A stretch of DNA of 64,000 bases from Desulfatibacillum aliphaticivorans DSM 15576 (GCF_000429905.1 NZ_AUCT01000023.1:61831-125830); one strand, 5' to 3'; numbered from the stretch's first letter, positions 34,206 through 43,096 are shown. Numbers and translations: made by a program. Notes: generated by a model not told the origin, from the letters alone.

Positions 34206-35342
34206 TTGCCACGCCATCTTATTTTAATCACGGTTATTTTGGGAATGGTTCTGAGCCTTGGCGCCCTTCCTGTTTTGGCGGCTGACTCAGAAGGCCAAGC
34301 CGCGGGTTCGCAGGTGGAAGCGTTCAGGACCTTGCAGGAGCGTCTTGACAGCCTGGAAGATGAACTGGACCTCTATAAACGGGAAGCCAACGCCAGAAAA
34401 GCGCTGATGCCCACCAAGGAGGAGGCCTCGGAACGCAGAAAAACCGAAGAGGTTTTGAGAGCGACGGAAGAGGACACGGCTGAATTTGTGCTTTTGAAAA
34501 GCCGCACCATTGAAATGCGGTACAGCCTGGCCTACAGTCATTCATCCTACGACCGCGTCGCCACGGAGACCGCGGACGGCCTGGCCTATCAGTACGTGGA
34601 TATTGAGCGGGAAAGCTATTACAGCCTGATCAACTCCATCGGCGTGGGCTACGGCCTTATGGATAAGGTTTCCCTGAGCGCGTCCATTCCTTTTATTTAT
34701 AAATATCAGGTATCGGGCGAGGATCAAAGCATTTCCGATTTGGGGGACATGTCTTTTGGGCTTTCGTACCAGGCGAAGCAAGAGACGGCCAAGTGGCCCG
34801 CCATCCTGATGTCTTTCGGTTATGTGGCGCCTACGGGCAGAAGCCCCTACAAAATTGATCCTGACAACGAAATGTCCACAGGCGACGGGGCTCATTCATT
34901 CAGCGTGGGCGCCAGCTTCAGCAAACTCCTGGACCCTGTCATTGTTTTCGGCGCCGTTACCGGGGGCTATTCCGCCCGGGTTACGGGACTGGATCAGAAG
35001 CGCTCGGACGGCTACACGACGGTAATGGTACTGGAAGAAGTCCGGCCAGGCCATACAATCAGCTACGCCTTCGGGATTGGCTTTTCCTTATCCTACACGA
35101 CGTCGCTTACGTTCAGGTTTAACGCCAGCCATACATCCAGCGCCGAGTTCCGGCTTCGGTCTTTGTACGGCTATGATGCCAGAGTCTACGAGGGTGACGA
35201 CTCTAGCACTGCTTCATTCAGCATTTCCACCGGCTGGAGATTGTCTCCCAAGACGACTCTTTCCGTGGGCCTTGGCTACGGGTTGATCGGTATAGAAAGC
35301 TACTCCATCAACGCAAGTATACCATTTGAATTTTCACTGTAG
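34206..35342 (+). CDS. Outer-membrane beta-barrel with N-terminal coiled coil (FilC-like)
   Basis: A 378-residue protein beginning at TTG 34206; AGGAG lies seven bases before it, and the next upstream in-frame start (34188) overlaps that site. Signal peptide through 'LPVLAA'. A coiled-coil heptad stretch (about 22-85; 'FRTLQERLDSLEDELDLYKR') is followed by amphipathic beta strands with alternating aromatic residues ('YSLINSIGVGYGLMDKVSLS', 'SISTGWRLSPKTTLSVGLGY'), ending 'SIPFEFSL' with terminal aromatic-x-Leu typical of outer-membrane proteins. It could be the export pore or anchor of the small surface proteins. Confidence 0.75.
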   Translation: MPRHLILITVILGMVLSLGALPVLAADSEGQAAGSQVEAFRTLQERLDSLEDELDLYKREANARKALMPTKEEASERRKTEEVLRATEEDTAEFVLLKSRTIEMRYSLAYSHSSYDRVATETADGLAYQYVDIERESYYSLINSIGVGYGLMDKVSLSASIPFIYKYQVSGEDQSISDLGDMSFGLSYQAKQETAKWPAILMSFGYVAPTGRSPYKIDPDNEMSTGDGAHSFSVGASFSKLLDPVIVFGAVTGGYSARVTGLDQKRSDGYTTVMVLEEVRPGHTISYAFGIGFSLSYTTSLTFRFNASHTSSAEFRLRSLYGYDARVYEGDDSSTASFSISTGWRLSPKTTLSVGLGYGLIGIESYSINASIPFEFSL

Positions 35343-35407
35343 ACTTTTAAAAGACGCGTTACTTTAAATTTGTCTGCTAAAGTCAATTTGTTTGATCCGG
35401 TGAGGAA

Positions 35408-37054
35408 ATGACAATATTTTTGCGGCCTGCATCTATTAAATCCTGCAAATTAATAAAGCTCCAGGCTTTATTGGCTATCATGACGGGATGGCTTTTACTT
35501 GTTTTATCAGCCCCGCCGGCCTTTGCCTCCGTGGCCGAGCAATTCGCCATCTGCACCAGGGGCATTTCCTTGGGAAACGCAGTCACTGCCAGCCCTCCGG
35601 GAGTGTTTTCCATCCATTACAACCCGGCGGGCTTGATTAAGCTTCGGGGTAAAGAACTTGAGTTGGGCGCCATGCTTCCCAACTTTAATGTCTCACAGCA
35701 ATGGAGCAAGCCTGACTCCTACACCGCTTTTTTCGGACAAGGCGACGACCCGGTGGCCGGAAGCAGCAGCACCTCGGAAGGCATGGTCATCAGCCTTCCC
35801 CTTAACGGGCCTGTGTCCAACGTCAGCTTCGCCCCCTACACCGGAATGGGCTATCACCCTGTAGGTAAAAAATGGGCGGTGGGGGTGGCCATGTATGCGC
35901 CCATGGCCGTCGGTATGGAAAACCCGGCCGGCCCCGCCACCTACGGCGCCCAAATGATGCATTTATCCCGGGTGGTCATCGGCCCGGGCATTGCGTACCA
36001 GGTCAATGACACGCTTGCTTTGGGCGCATCCATCGGCCTTGGGTTTTCTTCCATGGGGATCAGGATGCAAATGCGCGCCCCCAACGACATGGTGGCCCTG
36101 ACAGGCACCCTGGGCGAGCTTACGGCAGACATAGATGAGTCCCTGTTTCTGGGCCTGATACCGCTTCCGCTTTTCGGCGGCGGCATGTACGCCTTTGACG
36201 ATATGGGCGCCATGCACGCCGAACGCCTGGAAGACAACTTCTCCCCGGGTTTCAACGTAGGCATGCTATGGGAGCCTAAAGACTGGTTCTCGTTCGGCTT
36301 GTGCTATCAGAGCGAGGTCAAACAGGAGCTTTCCGGACATTTCACCCTGGAATACTCCCAAAAATTTCAAAACATGATGGACTGGCTGGTTGCCAACGAT
36401 CTGATCCGCATCTTCACCGAGTCCCTGGGATTGCCCACGGAAGGCGGACTGGCTTATCAATCGGGTCGCGGTTCGGTGGAAATGATCCAGCCACGCCATA
36501 TTCAGGGCGGCATCATGATCAGGCCTTTCAAAAGGCTCAAGCTCACCGCCGATCTCCAGTGGACCCAGTGGTCCACCATGGAAAGCAACGTCTTTGAATT
36601 CGACTACGACCTCCAGGTTTTAAAGCTGGCGCAGCTTTTGGGCTATCAGTACGGAAGCCGCACCATTGTGTTTGAACGCCACATGATAGACACCCTTCAC
36701 GCCTGCTTCGGCCTGGAATTCGCAGCCACCCCGTGGCTGGATCTTCGCCTGGGTTACGAGGATCGCCCCACTTCCGTCAGGGAGGAATACAGGGACGCCA
36801 TGATGGTCCTTCCCGACATGAAAATTCTGTCGGGAGGATTCGGCCTGAAAATCACCCGAAACGCCACTCTCGATATGGGCATAGGCCTTATTATGGCGGA
36901 AGACATTGAAATGGACTACGATAACGGGGGCATTAGCCGAAACCTGAACACCCGTGAATTGACCGCTTTGATTTATAACCCCTACGCGAACTTGAATTAT
37001 TACCAGCAGACCACGGGTATGTTCATCTCCATGGGATTGCGCTACAACTGGTAA
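35408..37054 (+). CDS. FadL/OmpP1-family outer-membrane transport barrel
   Basis: A 548-residue protein. A long N-region precedes the hydrophobic signal 'MTGWLLLVLSAPPAFA'. The mature N-terminus carries the FadL plug signature ('GISLGNAVTASPPGVFSIHY', then 'NPAGL'). The remainder is a 14-strand-type barrel ('KLTADLQWTQWSTMESNV', 'LDLRLGYEDRPTSVREEY') ending 'ISMGLRYNW' with a terminal aromatic residue. FadL proteins move hydrophobic molecules such as fatty acids or hydrocarbons; in a hydrocarbon degrader that is a natural role, but its place directly behind the surface-protein genes may mean it belongs to that system. Followed by a strong hairpin. Confidence 0.85.
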   Translation: MTIFLRPASIKSCKLIKLQALLAIMTGWLLLVLSAPPAFASVAEQFAICTRGISLGNAVTASPPGVFSIHYNPAGLIKLRGKELELGAMLPNFNVSQQWSKPDSYTAFFGQGDDPVAGSSSTSEGMVISLPLNGPVSNVSFAPYTGMGYHPVGKKWAVGVAMYAPMAVGMENPAGPATYGAQMMHLSRVVIGPGIAYQVNDTLALGASIGLGFSSMGIRMQMRAPNDMVALTGTLGELTADIDESLFLGLIPLPLFGGGMYAFDDMGAMHAERLEDNFSPGFNVGMLWEPKDWFSFGLCYQSEVKQELSGHFTLEYSQKFQNMMDWLVANDLIRIFTESLGLPTEGGLAYQSGRGSVEMIQPRHIQGGIMIRPFKRLKLTADLQWTQWSTMESNVFEFDYDLQVLKLAQLLGYQYGSRTIVFERHMIDTLHACFGLEFAATPWLDLRLGYEDRPTSVREEYRDAMMVLPDMKILSGGFGLKITRNATLDMGIGLIMAEDIEMDYDNGGISRNLNTRELTALIYNPYANLNYYQQTTGMFISMGLRYNW

Positions 37055-37091
37055 TCCGCAGCCGCGAAAACAGTCAACGTAAAATAAATAC

Positions 37092-37122
37092 ACAGGCCCT
37101 TTGTCACGGACAAAGGGCCTGT
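37092..37122 (+). terminator. Perfect 14-bp hairpin ending the surface-protein cluster
   Basis: ACAGGCCCTTTGTC and GACAAAGGGCCTGT flank a 3-base loop, 37 bases after the FadL-like gene. The following TCTGTTCC is only weakly T-rich. Confidence 0.75.
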
Positions 37123-37475
37123 TCTGTTCCATCTTCCCAAACAGGTGGTTTGGGACGCGCCGGCGCCGGCTGGGATGGCAGGCATTGGAGGTGAGCGGCG
37201 GCGCCAAGGCCGAAAGAGATTTCCGGGGGCATGAAACCATCTCCCCGGCAGTCCAATATCTCATGGAACAAAACCGTTGCGATACGGATGTCCCCTATCT
37301 CTGCATTCCCGGAAACGGGGCCCAGGGGCATTGTGAAATAATTGCAGGGAGAGGATTACAAGAAAGAGCAAATTACTCGAATGTCCGGCGTGGAGTTACC
37401 CCGTGAAAAGCATAGGGGCAAAACAAGTTGGCTTATGGCTTAAAATATTATGGGAATGGCCTAGTGGGAAAGAAC
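37123..37475. other. Convergent intergenic stretch
   Basis: About 350 bases between the FadL-like gene and the convergent surface-protein gene ending at 37476. Open frames here lack ribosome sites and have non-protein-like composition. No regulatory signal is recognised. Confidence 0.4.
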
Positions 37476-38648
37476 TTAGTAGTTCCACCAGCCGCCGTCG
37501 TAGGCGTCCGGGTTTTCCTGTTGAGGAAAGTCAATGGTGATGGTGCCGCGCAGATGGTTTACTTCCAAAGCGCCCAGGTTCAGGTATCCGCTGGCGTCCA
37601 CCGTGCCGTTGCTACGGGTGTAGCTGAGGTCTCTGAATGCAAAATTATCCCAGGTTAAAGAACCTTCAAAAGGGAACCAGATGCGCATGTTGTTCATGGT
37701 GATGGTTCCGGTGGAATCGCGGAAGTTGGAGGTCTGGTCCCATACCAAGGGGTCGCCTCCGGTCTCATTTCCCAGGATCATGTAGTTATCAGTGGTTCCG
37801 CCGGTGGAAACGGGCAGCCGGCTGAAAGTCAGGTTGTCTATGACCGCGGCGCCGTCCAGATAGGTCTGCCCCCATTGGATGGTGACTCTTTCCACAGTCC
37901 CGAAAAACCTGCCGTACCCCTGAATCTGGGAGGATGAGGTCTGGCCATCGTTGAAAATGTCGATGTAGGTCTGCCACAAATGAATGGTGGTGAGATACAG
38001 GCCGCCGATGTCTATCCAGCCGGCTTCCGTATGATTTCCCGCTGAATAGTTGTTGTGCCCCCCCGCGTAGACCCCTTCCTTCAAATCGGTCAGAGGGTTT
38101 GAGGCGGCCCAGTTGTAATTCCAAAATTGGCCCGAGGGATTATCCCGCTGGCAGTCCTCAAAAGTGCCGTTTCCATCGGAGTCCAGGTAATAGGGCTCTC
38201 CGCTGTAGCTGCTCCAGTCTTCATCCTGCCACATCTGGATATTCTTAAAGACCCAGGTGGGAGCGTCGTTATTCACACGGGCGTCCAGGCCGATGCGAAG
38301 CACTGCTCTTTTTCCCGCCGTAGCGTTCCTATAGCCTACATTGATGGAAAAAGGCCCCCATTGGCTGAAGGAAATGGAGCCGTCGGTGGTGCTTGCGGGA
38401 TCCGCCGTGGAAGTGGTGGCGTTGTTGAGGCGCCAGCCGCCCAGTTTCAGTCCGCCCGCCGTACTGGCGATAATCAGGTTGCCGGCGGTGGCTTTTAGGG
38501 AGCCGTACAGATTGATGCCCGTTTGCGCAGTGATCTCGGCAAGATCCTCATCCCCCACGGGCGCCATGCCCGCGTCAGCCGGTTCCTGGCTGATCAGGAC
38601 GATTACCATGAGCATTGCAACGATGCTTGCGCCCAGCCATTTGATCAT
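37476..38648 (-). CDS. Large exported protein with FilA-like N-terminal motif
   Basis: A 390-residue protein. A signal sequence ('MIKWLGASIVAMLMVIVLIS') leads to 'PVGDEDLAEITAQTGINLYG', clearly the same motif as the tandem small proteins. A long beta-rich body follows (about 350 residues) with repeated strands such as 'AVIDNLTFSRLPVSTGGTT' and 'GTITMNNMRIWFPFEGSLTW', ending 'YDGGWWNY'. AAGGGTGA precedes the ATG. It lies 41 bases after the related gene at 38690 and is probably co-transcribed with it. A likely structural or tip component; function unproven. Confidence 0.68.
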   Translation of the reverse strand: MIKWLGASIVAMLMVIVLISQEPADAGMAPVGDEDLAEITAQTGINLYGSLKATAGNLIIASTAGGLKLGGWRLNNATTSTADPASTTDGSISFSQWGPFSINVGYRNATAGKRAVLRIGLDARVNNDAPTWVFKNIQMWQDEDWSSYSGEPYYLDSDGNGTFEDCQRDNPSGQFWNYNWAASNPLTDLKEGVYAGGHNNYSAGNHTEAGWIDIGGLYLTTIHLWQTYIDIFNDGQTSSSQIQGYGRFFGTVERVTIQWGQTYLDGAAVIDNLTFSRLPVSTGGTTDNYMILGNETGGDPLVWDQTSNFRDSTGTITMNNMRIWFPFEGSLTWDNFAFRDLSYTRSNGTVDASGYLNLGALEVNHLRGTITIDFPQQENPDAYDGGWWNY

Positions 38649-38689
38649 CTGTGGTCACCCTTTGCAGGTTTTGCTTTTTTGGAAAATTG

Positions 38690-39637
38690 CTACCAAGTGC
38701 TGGTATCAACTTCCGCACTGACAAAGCCCCTCTGGAAGTGCATCCAGAGCCCCCTTCCGGGAATGGAATTCCTGGCCATATTCCACGGCCCCAAAGCCCG
38801 GCCGTCGTTGGTAATGACCGCTGTGCCGCGTACTGCCGTGATTGTGTCGGCGATGGAAATATAAAAGTCCGTAGGGCCGGAGCTGCCGTTTTCATTGCCG
38901 AAGTCCATGTAGTTAACCGCAGACAGCGCCTGCTTCCCAAGCCCCGTCTCAAAGGGCAGACTGGCGGCCAGGGTCTGGCGATGGTAGTTCATCCGCATGT
39001 AGGGCTCCGTATCGTTATCCGGCCAGCTGAGCGTTGACTCCAGGTTGTTGTCCAGGATGCCGTCAAAGCTGATATACCTCATGTGATTTTGTACGTTAAA
39101 GCGGCCGGTTTGATCGTCCGTGCCGAACCGGAAAAACAAAAAGCGCCGGTCCACGCTGTCTATATCGTCGTATGCCAGCTCCACCCGAATTCCGTTCATG
39201 ATCATTATGCCGTCATCGCCGACACCCGTCGTATCGCCGAAAGTATGGGCGTCGACATAGAAATCCCATCCGTCGGAAACCCCCCAGAATCCCGTGTAGT
39301 TAAAGGCGGCGATGCGGTCGCCTTCAATGTCCTGCAGGGCCACCCTGGCGTTGATCTTCAAAACGGCCACGTCGTAATTCAGGCTGTAGGCCCTGTTGGT
39401 CATGCTTTCGTTCCACCCGAAGGACGAAACGTAGGTGACCGCCAGGTTGCGGTGGTCTATCTCCATCTCCGCAACCGCCTGAGCGCGGATGTCCGCCAAC
39501 TCATCGTCCGTGGCCACCATAATGCGGCCTATGGCGATGAGGGGAAAAACAATCAGAAAAACGGCCAAGAGGGACCAGGCGACCTTTCCGGCGCTGCCTT
39601 CCTGTTCCTGGTCTGTTGGTTGTCTTTCCGTCTGCAC
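38690..39637 (-). CDS. Membrane-anchored protein with degenerate FilA-like motif
   Basis: A 315-residue protein from a GTG start (GGAGG seven bases upstream). It has a cytoplasmic N-tail of about 18 residues, a membrane anchor ('VAWSLLAVFLIVFPLIAIG') and then 'ATDDELADIRAQAVAEMEI', recognisably the same motif but with the Gly-Gln-x-Gly core lost. The body is beta-rich ('FDGILDNNLESTLSWPDN', 'DFYISIADTITAVRGTAVI'). In this arrangement the protein would stay attached to the inner membrane, unlike the small paralogues. A conserved inverted repeat lies about 265 bases upstream. Confidence 0.62.
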   Translation of the reverse strand: MQTERQPTDQEQEGSAGKVAWSLLAVFLIVFPLIAIGRIMVATDDELADIRAQAVAEMEIDHRNLAVTYVSSFGWNESMTNRAYSLNYDVAVLKINARVALQDIEGDRIAAFNYTGFWGVSDGWDFYVDAHTFGDTTGVGDDGIMIMNGIRVELAYDDIDSVDRRFLFFRFGTDDQTGRFNVQNHMRYISFDGILDNNLESTLSWPDNDTEPYMRMNYHRQTLAASLPFETGLGKQALSAVNYMDFGNENGSSGPTDFYISIADTITAVRGTAVITNDGRALGPWNMARNSIPGRGLWMHFQRGFVSAEVDTSTW

Positions 39638-39901
39638 GTCATTTCCTCCACTGGCGGTAAATTTTTCAAAATACGCGAATATCGAAGGAACCGGGCATCA
39701 ATGGCCGGGTTCTGATCCGTTTTATACCGGATGATTATTGTTCGGCGATATGCGCGCCCTATGATTTCAAACTGGAAAAGTCAATAATGACGGGTTGTTC
39801 AGCCCCCCCCACTGAGCCTGAGTGCAGGCATGGGTAATTATTTCCCTTATATCAGGATGACTTGACAATGTCAAACCTAATCCTGCCAATTAAAGGTAAA
39901 A

Positions 39902-39920
39902 ATGGGATATTTTTTCCCAT
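39902..39920. promoter_or_regulatory. Inverted-repeat motif ATGGG-N9-CCCAT (copy 2)
   Basis: ATGGGATATTTTTTCCCAT, the partner of the site at 28411-28429 (16 of 19 bases identical, same spacing). It lies between the membrane-protein gene ending at 39932 and the surface-protein gene starting at 39637. Confidence 0.4.
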
Positions 39921-39931
39921 GAATCCCATTC

Positions 39932-40993
39932 TTAAGCATCAGGTAAGACCGCCTCAAGCCTCTTTGCCTTATTTTGCAGCTCTCCATGGGTAATCAGGCC
40001 CTCCTCCGCACGAATCAGCAATGGCCCCATCACAGCAGCCTGGACAAAAAACAGCCCTATCAGTACAGCCAAAGCAAGGCGGGAGATGTTATTTTTCAAC
40101 CCTTTATAAAGGGCGGTCAATATGACAACGTCCGTAAAAACGATCAGGCCCGAGGCTGCTATATCAAAAGGAAGCACGAACCATTGCGTTATTTTCATGA
40201 TCAGGGAGAAAGCTATCCAGGCAGCCGCCCCCGCCATAAAAGCCGCCGTCCAAGCCTTTTTCGCATTTTGAAATAACCCCGCCCGCCATATGGTTATTAC
40301 AACCAGAAATGAGAACACATGAAGCAAAACCACGGCGATAAGGCAATTGGAAACCATCCAGGTGTTGATGGAAAACACTGCGTATTTGTGGGGCGTCTTG
40401 CCCACCCAATGCACCGCCCACAGCATCAGGACGGAATACGAGGCGACGCTGGTCAACAAAGCCTTTCCCGGCCTTCTGGCTACCAGCCAGGCCAGGCCGG
40501 TTATCCCGACGAAAATAAATACAAGCTCAATGCTTAAAGCCCGATCCGCCTCCCAGGTCCAGACAAAGGAGAGGGCGTGCTTCAGGATTTCCCAAAATCC
40601 GCCCCGCAAGTAAGTCAAGGCGACTTTTTGTCCGGTCAAGAGCAAATATAATACGGGGATGAATACCAAAACCGAGCCGTAGCATAGGATGAACAAATCC
40701 TTGATGGGCGTTTTGATGATGAAATGAATCACCAGCATCAAACTTAAAAAGGTCCCAGCGAACCAAAGCATATGGTGGCACAGGGTGTAGTACGAAAAGT
40801 AGGGGGACGGCGCCAACAATTCGGTTTCAATATATATTCTTGCGCCCACAACCAGCACGAAAAAGATCGGCGCGAAAGCATTGATTGCAATCAGGTTTTT
40901 CAACCGCCAGGCATTGAATCGCCCAATTATGGACAAGCCTTCCGCCGTCTTCCGCCCAGACGCAGGAGCAGTTCCATTGCTGTGGGGGGTCAT
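39932..40993 (-). CDS. Polytopic membrane protein of unknown function (paralogue A)
   Basis: A 353-residue protein from the ATG at 40993, which overlaps the UbiA stop by four bases (ATGA). About ten hydrophobic segments. It shares an organisation with the gene at 41877: a segment like 'YFSYYTLCHHMLWFAGTFLS' early, 'KVALTYLRGGFWEILKHALS' in a loop, and 'AVHWVGKTPHKYAVFSINTW' later. No known family was recognised. The paired His residues ('CHHMLW') in a membrane helix are conserved in form in the paralogue ('LHHVLW'), suggesting a metal, haem or catalytic site. Confidence 0.7.
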   Translation of the reverse strand: MTPHSNGTAPASGRKTAEGLSIIGRFNAWRLKNLIAINAFAPIFFVLVVGARIYIETELLAPSPYFSYYTLCHHMLWFAGTFLSLMLVIHFIIKTPIKDLFILCYGSVLVFIPVLYLLLTGQKVALTYLRGGFWEILKHALSFVWTWEADRALSIELVFIFVGITGLAWLVARRPGKALLTSVASYSVLMLWAVHWVGKTPHKYAVFSINTWMVSNCLIAVVLLHVFSFLVVITIWRAGLFQNAKKAWTAAFMAGAAAWIAFSLIMKITQWFVLPFDIAASGLIVFTDVVILTALYKGLKNNISRLALAVLIGLFFVQAAVMGPLLIRAEEGLITHGELQNKAKRLEAVLPDA

Positions 40994-41859
40994 GGGAGGC
41001 CTCCCATTAAACTCAGGCTGATGACGCCTTGGTTGTATAACACCTGCCAGCCCAAAAACAAGGCTCCTCCCGCCTCTACAATATGGATGTTTCTCCGGTA
41101 TAAAAAGCCCATCTGGTCCGGCCGCGCCAGGTGCCACCGGATCATCAGCCCTGTAAGAAGAAACAGCAGAAGCAGCCCGGCCTTCAAAAGAGGCGGCGCC
41201 GGCAAGGCCAACAGGAGCGCTGCGTCGATCAACAGGCCGGCCAGGGCGTAATAAGGCAGCCGGGCGCCGTATTTGGCGTACAGGTTCCAGTCTCCGTCGC
41301 CGCGCTCGTCTTCAATATCCTTGAGGGGAATAATGGCCAGGCAATAAACGAAAAGGGCCAGGAAAAAGGCCCGGAGGTCGGGAGCGGCGCCTTGCACATT
41401 GGAGTAATAGCCCACAATGATAGGAATGACTAGCCCGCCGCTCACGGCGAACACGGAGGCAGGAGGCCTTAACTTAAGGGAGAATGGCTTGCCGGAGTAT
41501 GACACTCCAAGCAAGGGCAGCAGCAGATAGGCGCCCAATATCCAGCCGGGCCTCACCAGAAAAAAAGGATACACCAGCGACGCAGCCAGCAGAAACATGC
41601 TGTAATTCAACGCCTGCCTGGGCGTCAGCTTACCCGAAGGAATGGGCCTGTGGGGCTTGTTGACGGCGTCCGTTTCCCAGTCGGCCCAGGAGTTAAAACT
41701 ATAGCAAAAATTGGTGGAAAATCCCGTGATCAAAAAGGCGGCCGCCACATCCATCAGGTCCAGACCGTTGGCCAGCACCGCCCCCACCAGATAGGTGGCG
41801 AACGAAATAAGCGCGGCGTCGGGCCGGAACAATTGAAGATACGCTTTGACTGGCGGCAT
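40990..41859 (-). CDS. UbiA-family prenyltransferase
   Basis: A 289-residue membrane protein. The first Asp-rich prenyl-diphosphate motif is 'NSWADWETDAVNKPHRP' (NxxxDxxxD) and the second is 'LKDIEDERGDGDW'. About eight membrane helices. These enzymes attach an isoprenoid chain to an aromatic ring or lipid headgroup (quinones, haem A, archaeal-type lipids); the acceptor cannot be inferred. It is sandwiched between two related polytopic proteins, with a 17-base gap to one and a 4-base overlap with the other, so the three should act together. Confidence 0.9.
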   Translation of the reverse strand: MPPVKAYLQLFRPDAALISFATYLVGAVLANGLDLMDVAAAFLITGFSTNFCYSFNSWADWETDAVNKPHRPIPSGKLTPRQALNYSMFLLAASLVYPFFLVRPGWILGAYLLLPLLGVSYSGKPFSLKLRPPASVFAVSGGLVIPIIVGYYSNVQGAAPDLRAFFLALFVYCLAIIPLKDIEDERGDGDWNLYAKYGARLPYYALAGLLIDAALLLALPAPPLLKAGLLLLFLLTGLMIRWHLARPDQMGFLYRRNIHIVEAGGALFLGWQVLYNQGVISLSLMGGLP

Positions 41860-41876
41860 AGTTGATCCCTAAAAGC

Positions 41877-42890
41877 TCACCCGGTTACGGGCGCAATAAT
41901 CCACTGGACGGCGCCGGGGCCGGTCAGGCTTTCCTGCACCCCCAGATACATGGGCCCCATTACCAAAACTTGAAAAAACAAAAACAGCGTGAGCAGGCAT
42001 ATGGAAACGATGTTCGCCCTGGTTTTCCATCCTTCCTGCTGCAGCCGCACGATAATTGCCGCGGATAAAAACAGGGGCAGCCCGGCGGCTATGGAGTCAA
42101 ATAGGAACTGGCGCCATCCAGCAGCAAGAATGGTAGCCGAGCCTATAACCCATGCGGCGGCGCCCCAACCGAAAGACCGCTTCCAGGCCTGGGAATCCTG
42201 CTGAAAAAGGCCCTGCTTATACGCTGCGTACAGGGCCGCTCCCATGGCGCCCATGGAGTAAACCACGGCCTGAAATGGATGGATGCTCAGCTCCGTATGC
42301 ACCTTGATCAACGCCTCGGGCCGGGAGGAAAGGCCGATCCAGTGGACTGCGGTTAACGTTCCCGTCAGGTAAGACGCAAAAAAAGCCCCCAGCCCCTTGA
42401 GCTTGCTGCCGGTGATCAACCAGCAGAGCGCCCCGATGCCTGCCGTGAGCAATAACATCTCCAGGCTCAAAGGGCGATTTTTCGGATTGTACAAGCAGCA
42501 TGTGGCTATGTCGCGCAATATGGTTTTAACTCCGCCCTGTAGATAAGTGAGCTCCAGGGGAGCGCCGGAGGCCAAAGAATGCAGCAGGGGCAAGGTCATG
42601 AAAGTCACGCCGAAAAGCATGCCCATGAGCTTTCTCGGCTCAGTGCGGGTGAAGGCCTGCAAAGTCATGATCAAAACAAGGGCCGCCGTGGCGTTCCATA
42701 AGACGTGATGCAGCCCGCGGTAATAGGAGAACATGGGATAGTTTCCCATCAAGGCGATTTCCACATAGCTTCTTAACAGGGAAAACAGGACGAAATACAC
42801 AGGCGCGGCCAGAGCGATGATCAAAAAGGCCTTATGATCGCCCTGCCCCATGACGCATCGGAACCTTTCCAGCTTGTTCGCGGTTTCCAT
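41877..42890 (-). CDS. Polytopic membrane protein of unknown function (paralogue B)
   Basis: A 337-residue protein from the ATG at 42890 (GAGG six bases upstream; in-frame starts up to 42929 are possible). It has the same layout as the protein at 39932: 'MFSYYRGLHHVLWNATAALV', 'PLELTYLQGGVKTILRDIAT', 'AVHWIGLSSRPEALIKVHTE'. First gene of the membrane-protein/UbiA operon. No recognised family. Confidence 0.68.
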   Translation of the reverse strand: METANKLERFRCVMGQGDHKAFLIIALAAPVYFVLFSLLRSYVEIALMGNYPMFSYYRGLHHVLWNATAALVLIMTLQAFTRTEPRKLMGMLFGVTFMTLPLLHSLASGAPLELTYLQGGVKTILRDIATCCLYNPKNRPLSLEMLLLTAGIGALCWLITGSKLKGLGAFFASYLTGTLTAVHWIGLSSRPEALIKVHTELSIHPFQAVVYSMGAMGAALYAAYKQGLFQQDSQAWKRSFGWGAAAWVIGSATILAAGWRQFLFDSIAAGLPLFLSAAIIVRLQQEGWKTRANIVSICLLTLFLFFQVLVMGPMYLGVQESLTGPGAVQWIIAPVTG

Positions 42891-42977
42891 GTTTCGCCTC
42901 ACTCCGCCGGGATGCATTTTTTGCTTCACGTTGCCAGGAAATTAAAGGAACGAAAAGACGCCTAATTTCTTATTTAC

Positions 42978-43096
42978 GTTGGGTTTGAAGTCCAGTTGCA
43001 TTATTGCCAGCTTGAAGCGCCATGGCCGGACTTCGTAACCCAACCTACGGCTCTGCTTGCCGCGATGTAGGTTGGGTAGAGCTTGCGAAACCCAAC
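42978..43096. repeat. Palindromic intergenic repeat (GTAGGTTGGGT type)
   Basis: Four copies of the core GTTGGGT/ACCCAAC in alternating orientation (about 42978, 43038, 43070, 43090). The centre is an 11-bp inverted repeat ACCCAACCTAC / GTAGGTTGGGT. This resembles REP-like elements that recur in many bacterial genomes near gene ends. Confidence 0.7.

Noticed and set aside
37101..37406. A 101-codon plus-strand frame after the FadL-like gene
   Set aside because: It begins inside the terminator hairpin and has no recognisable protein features.
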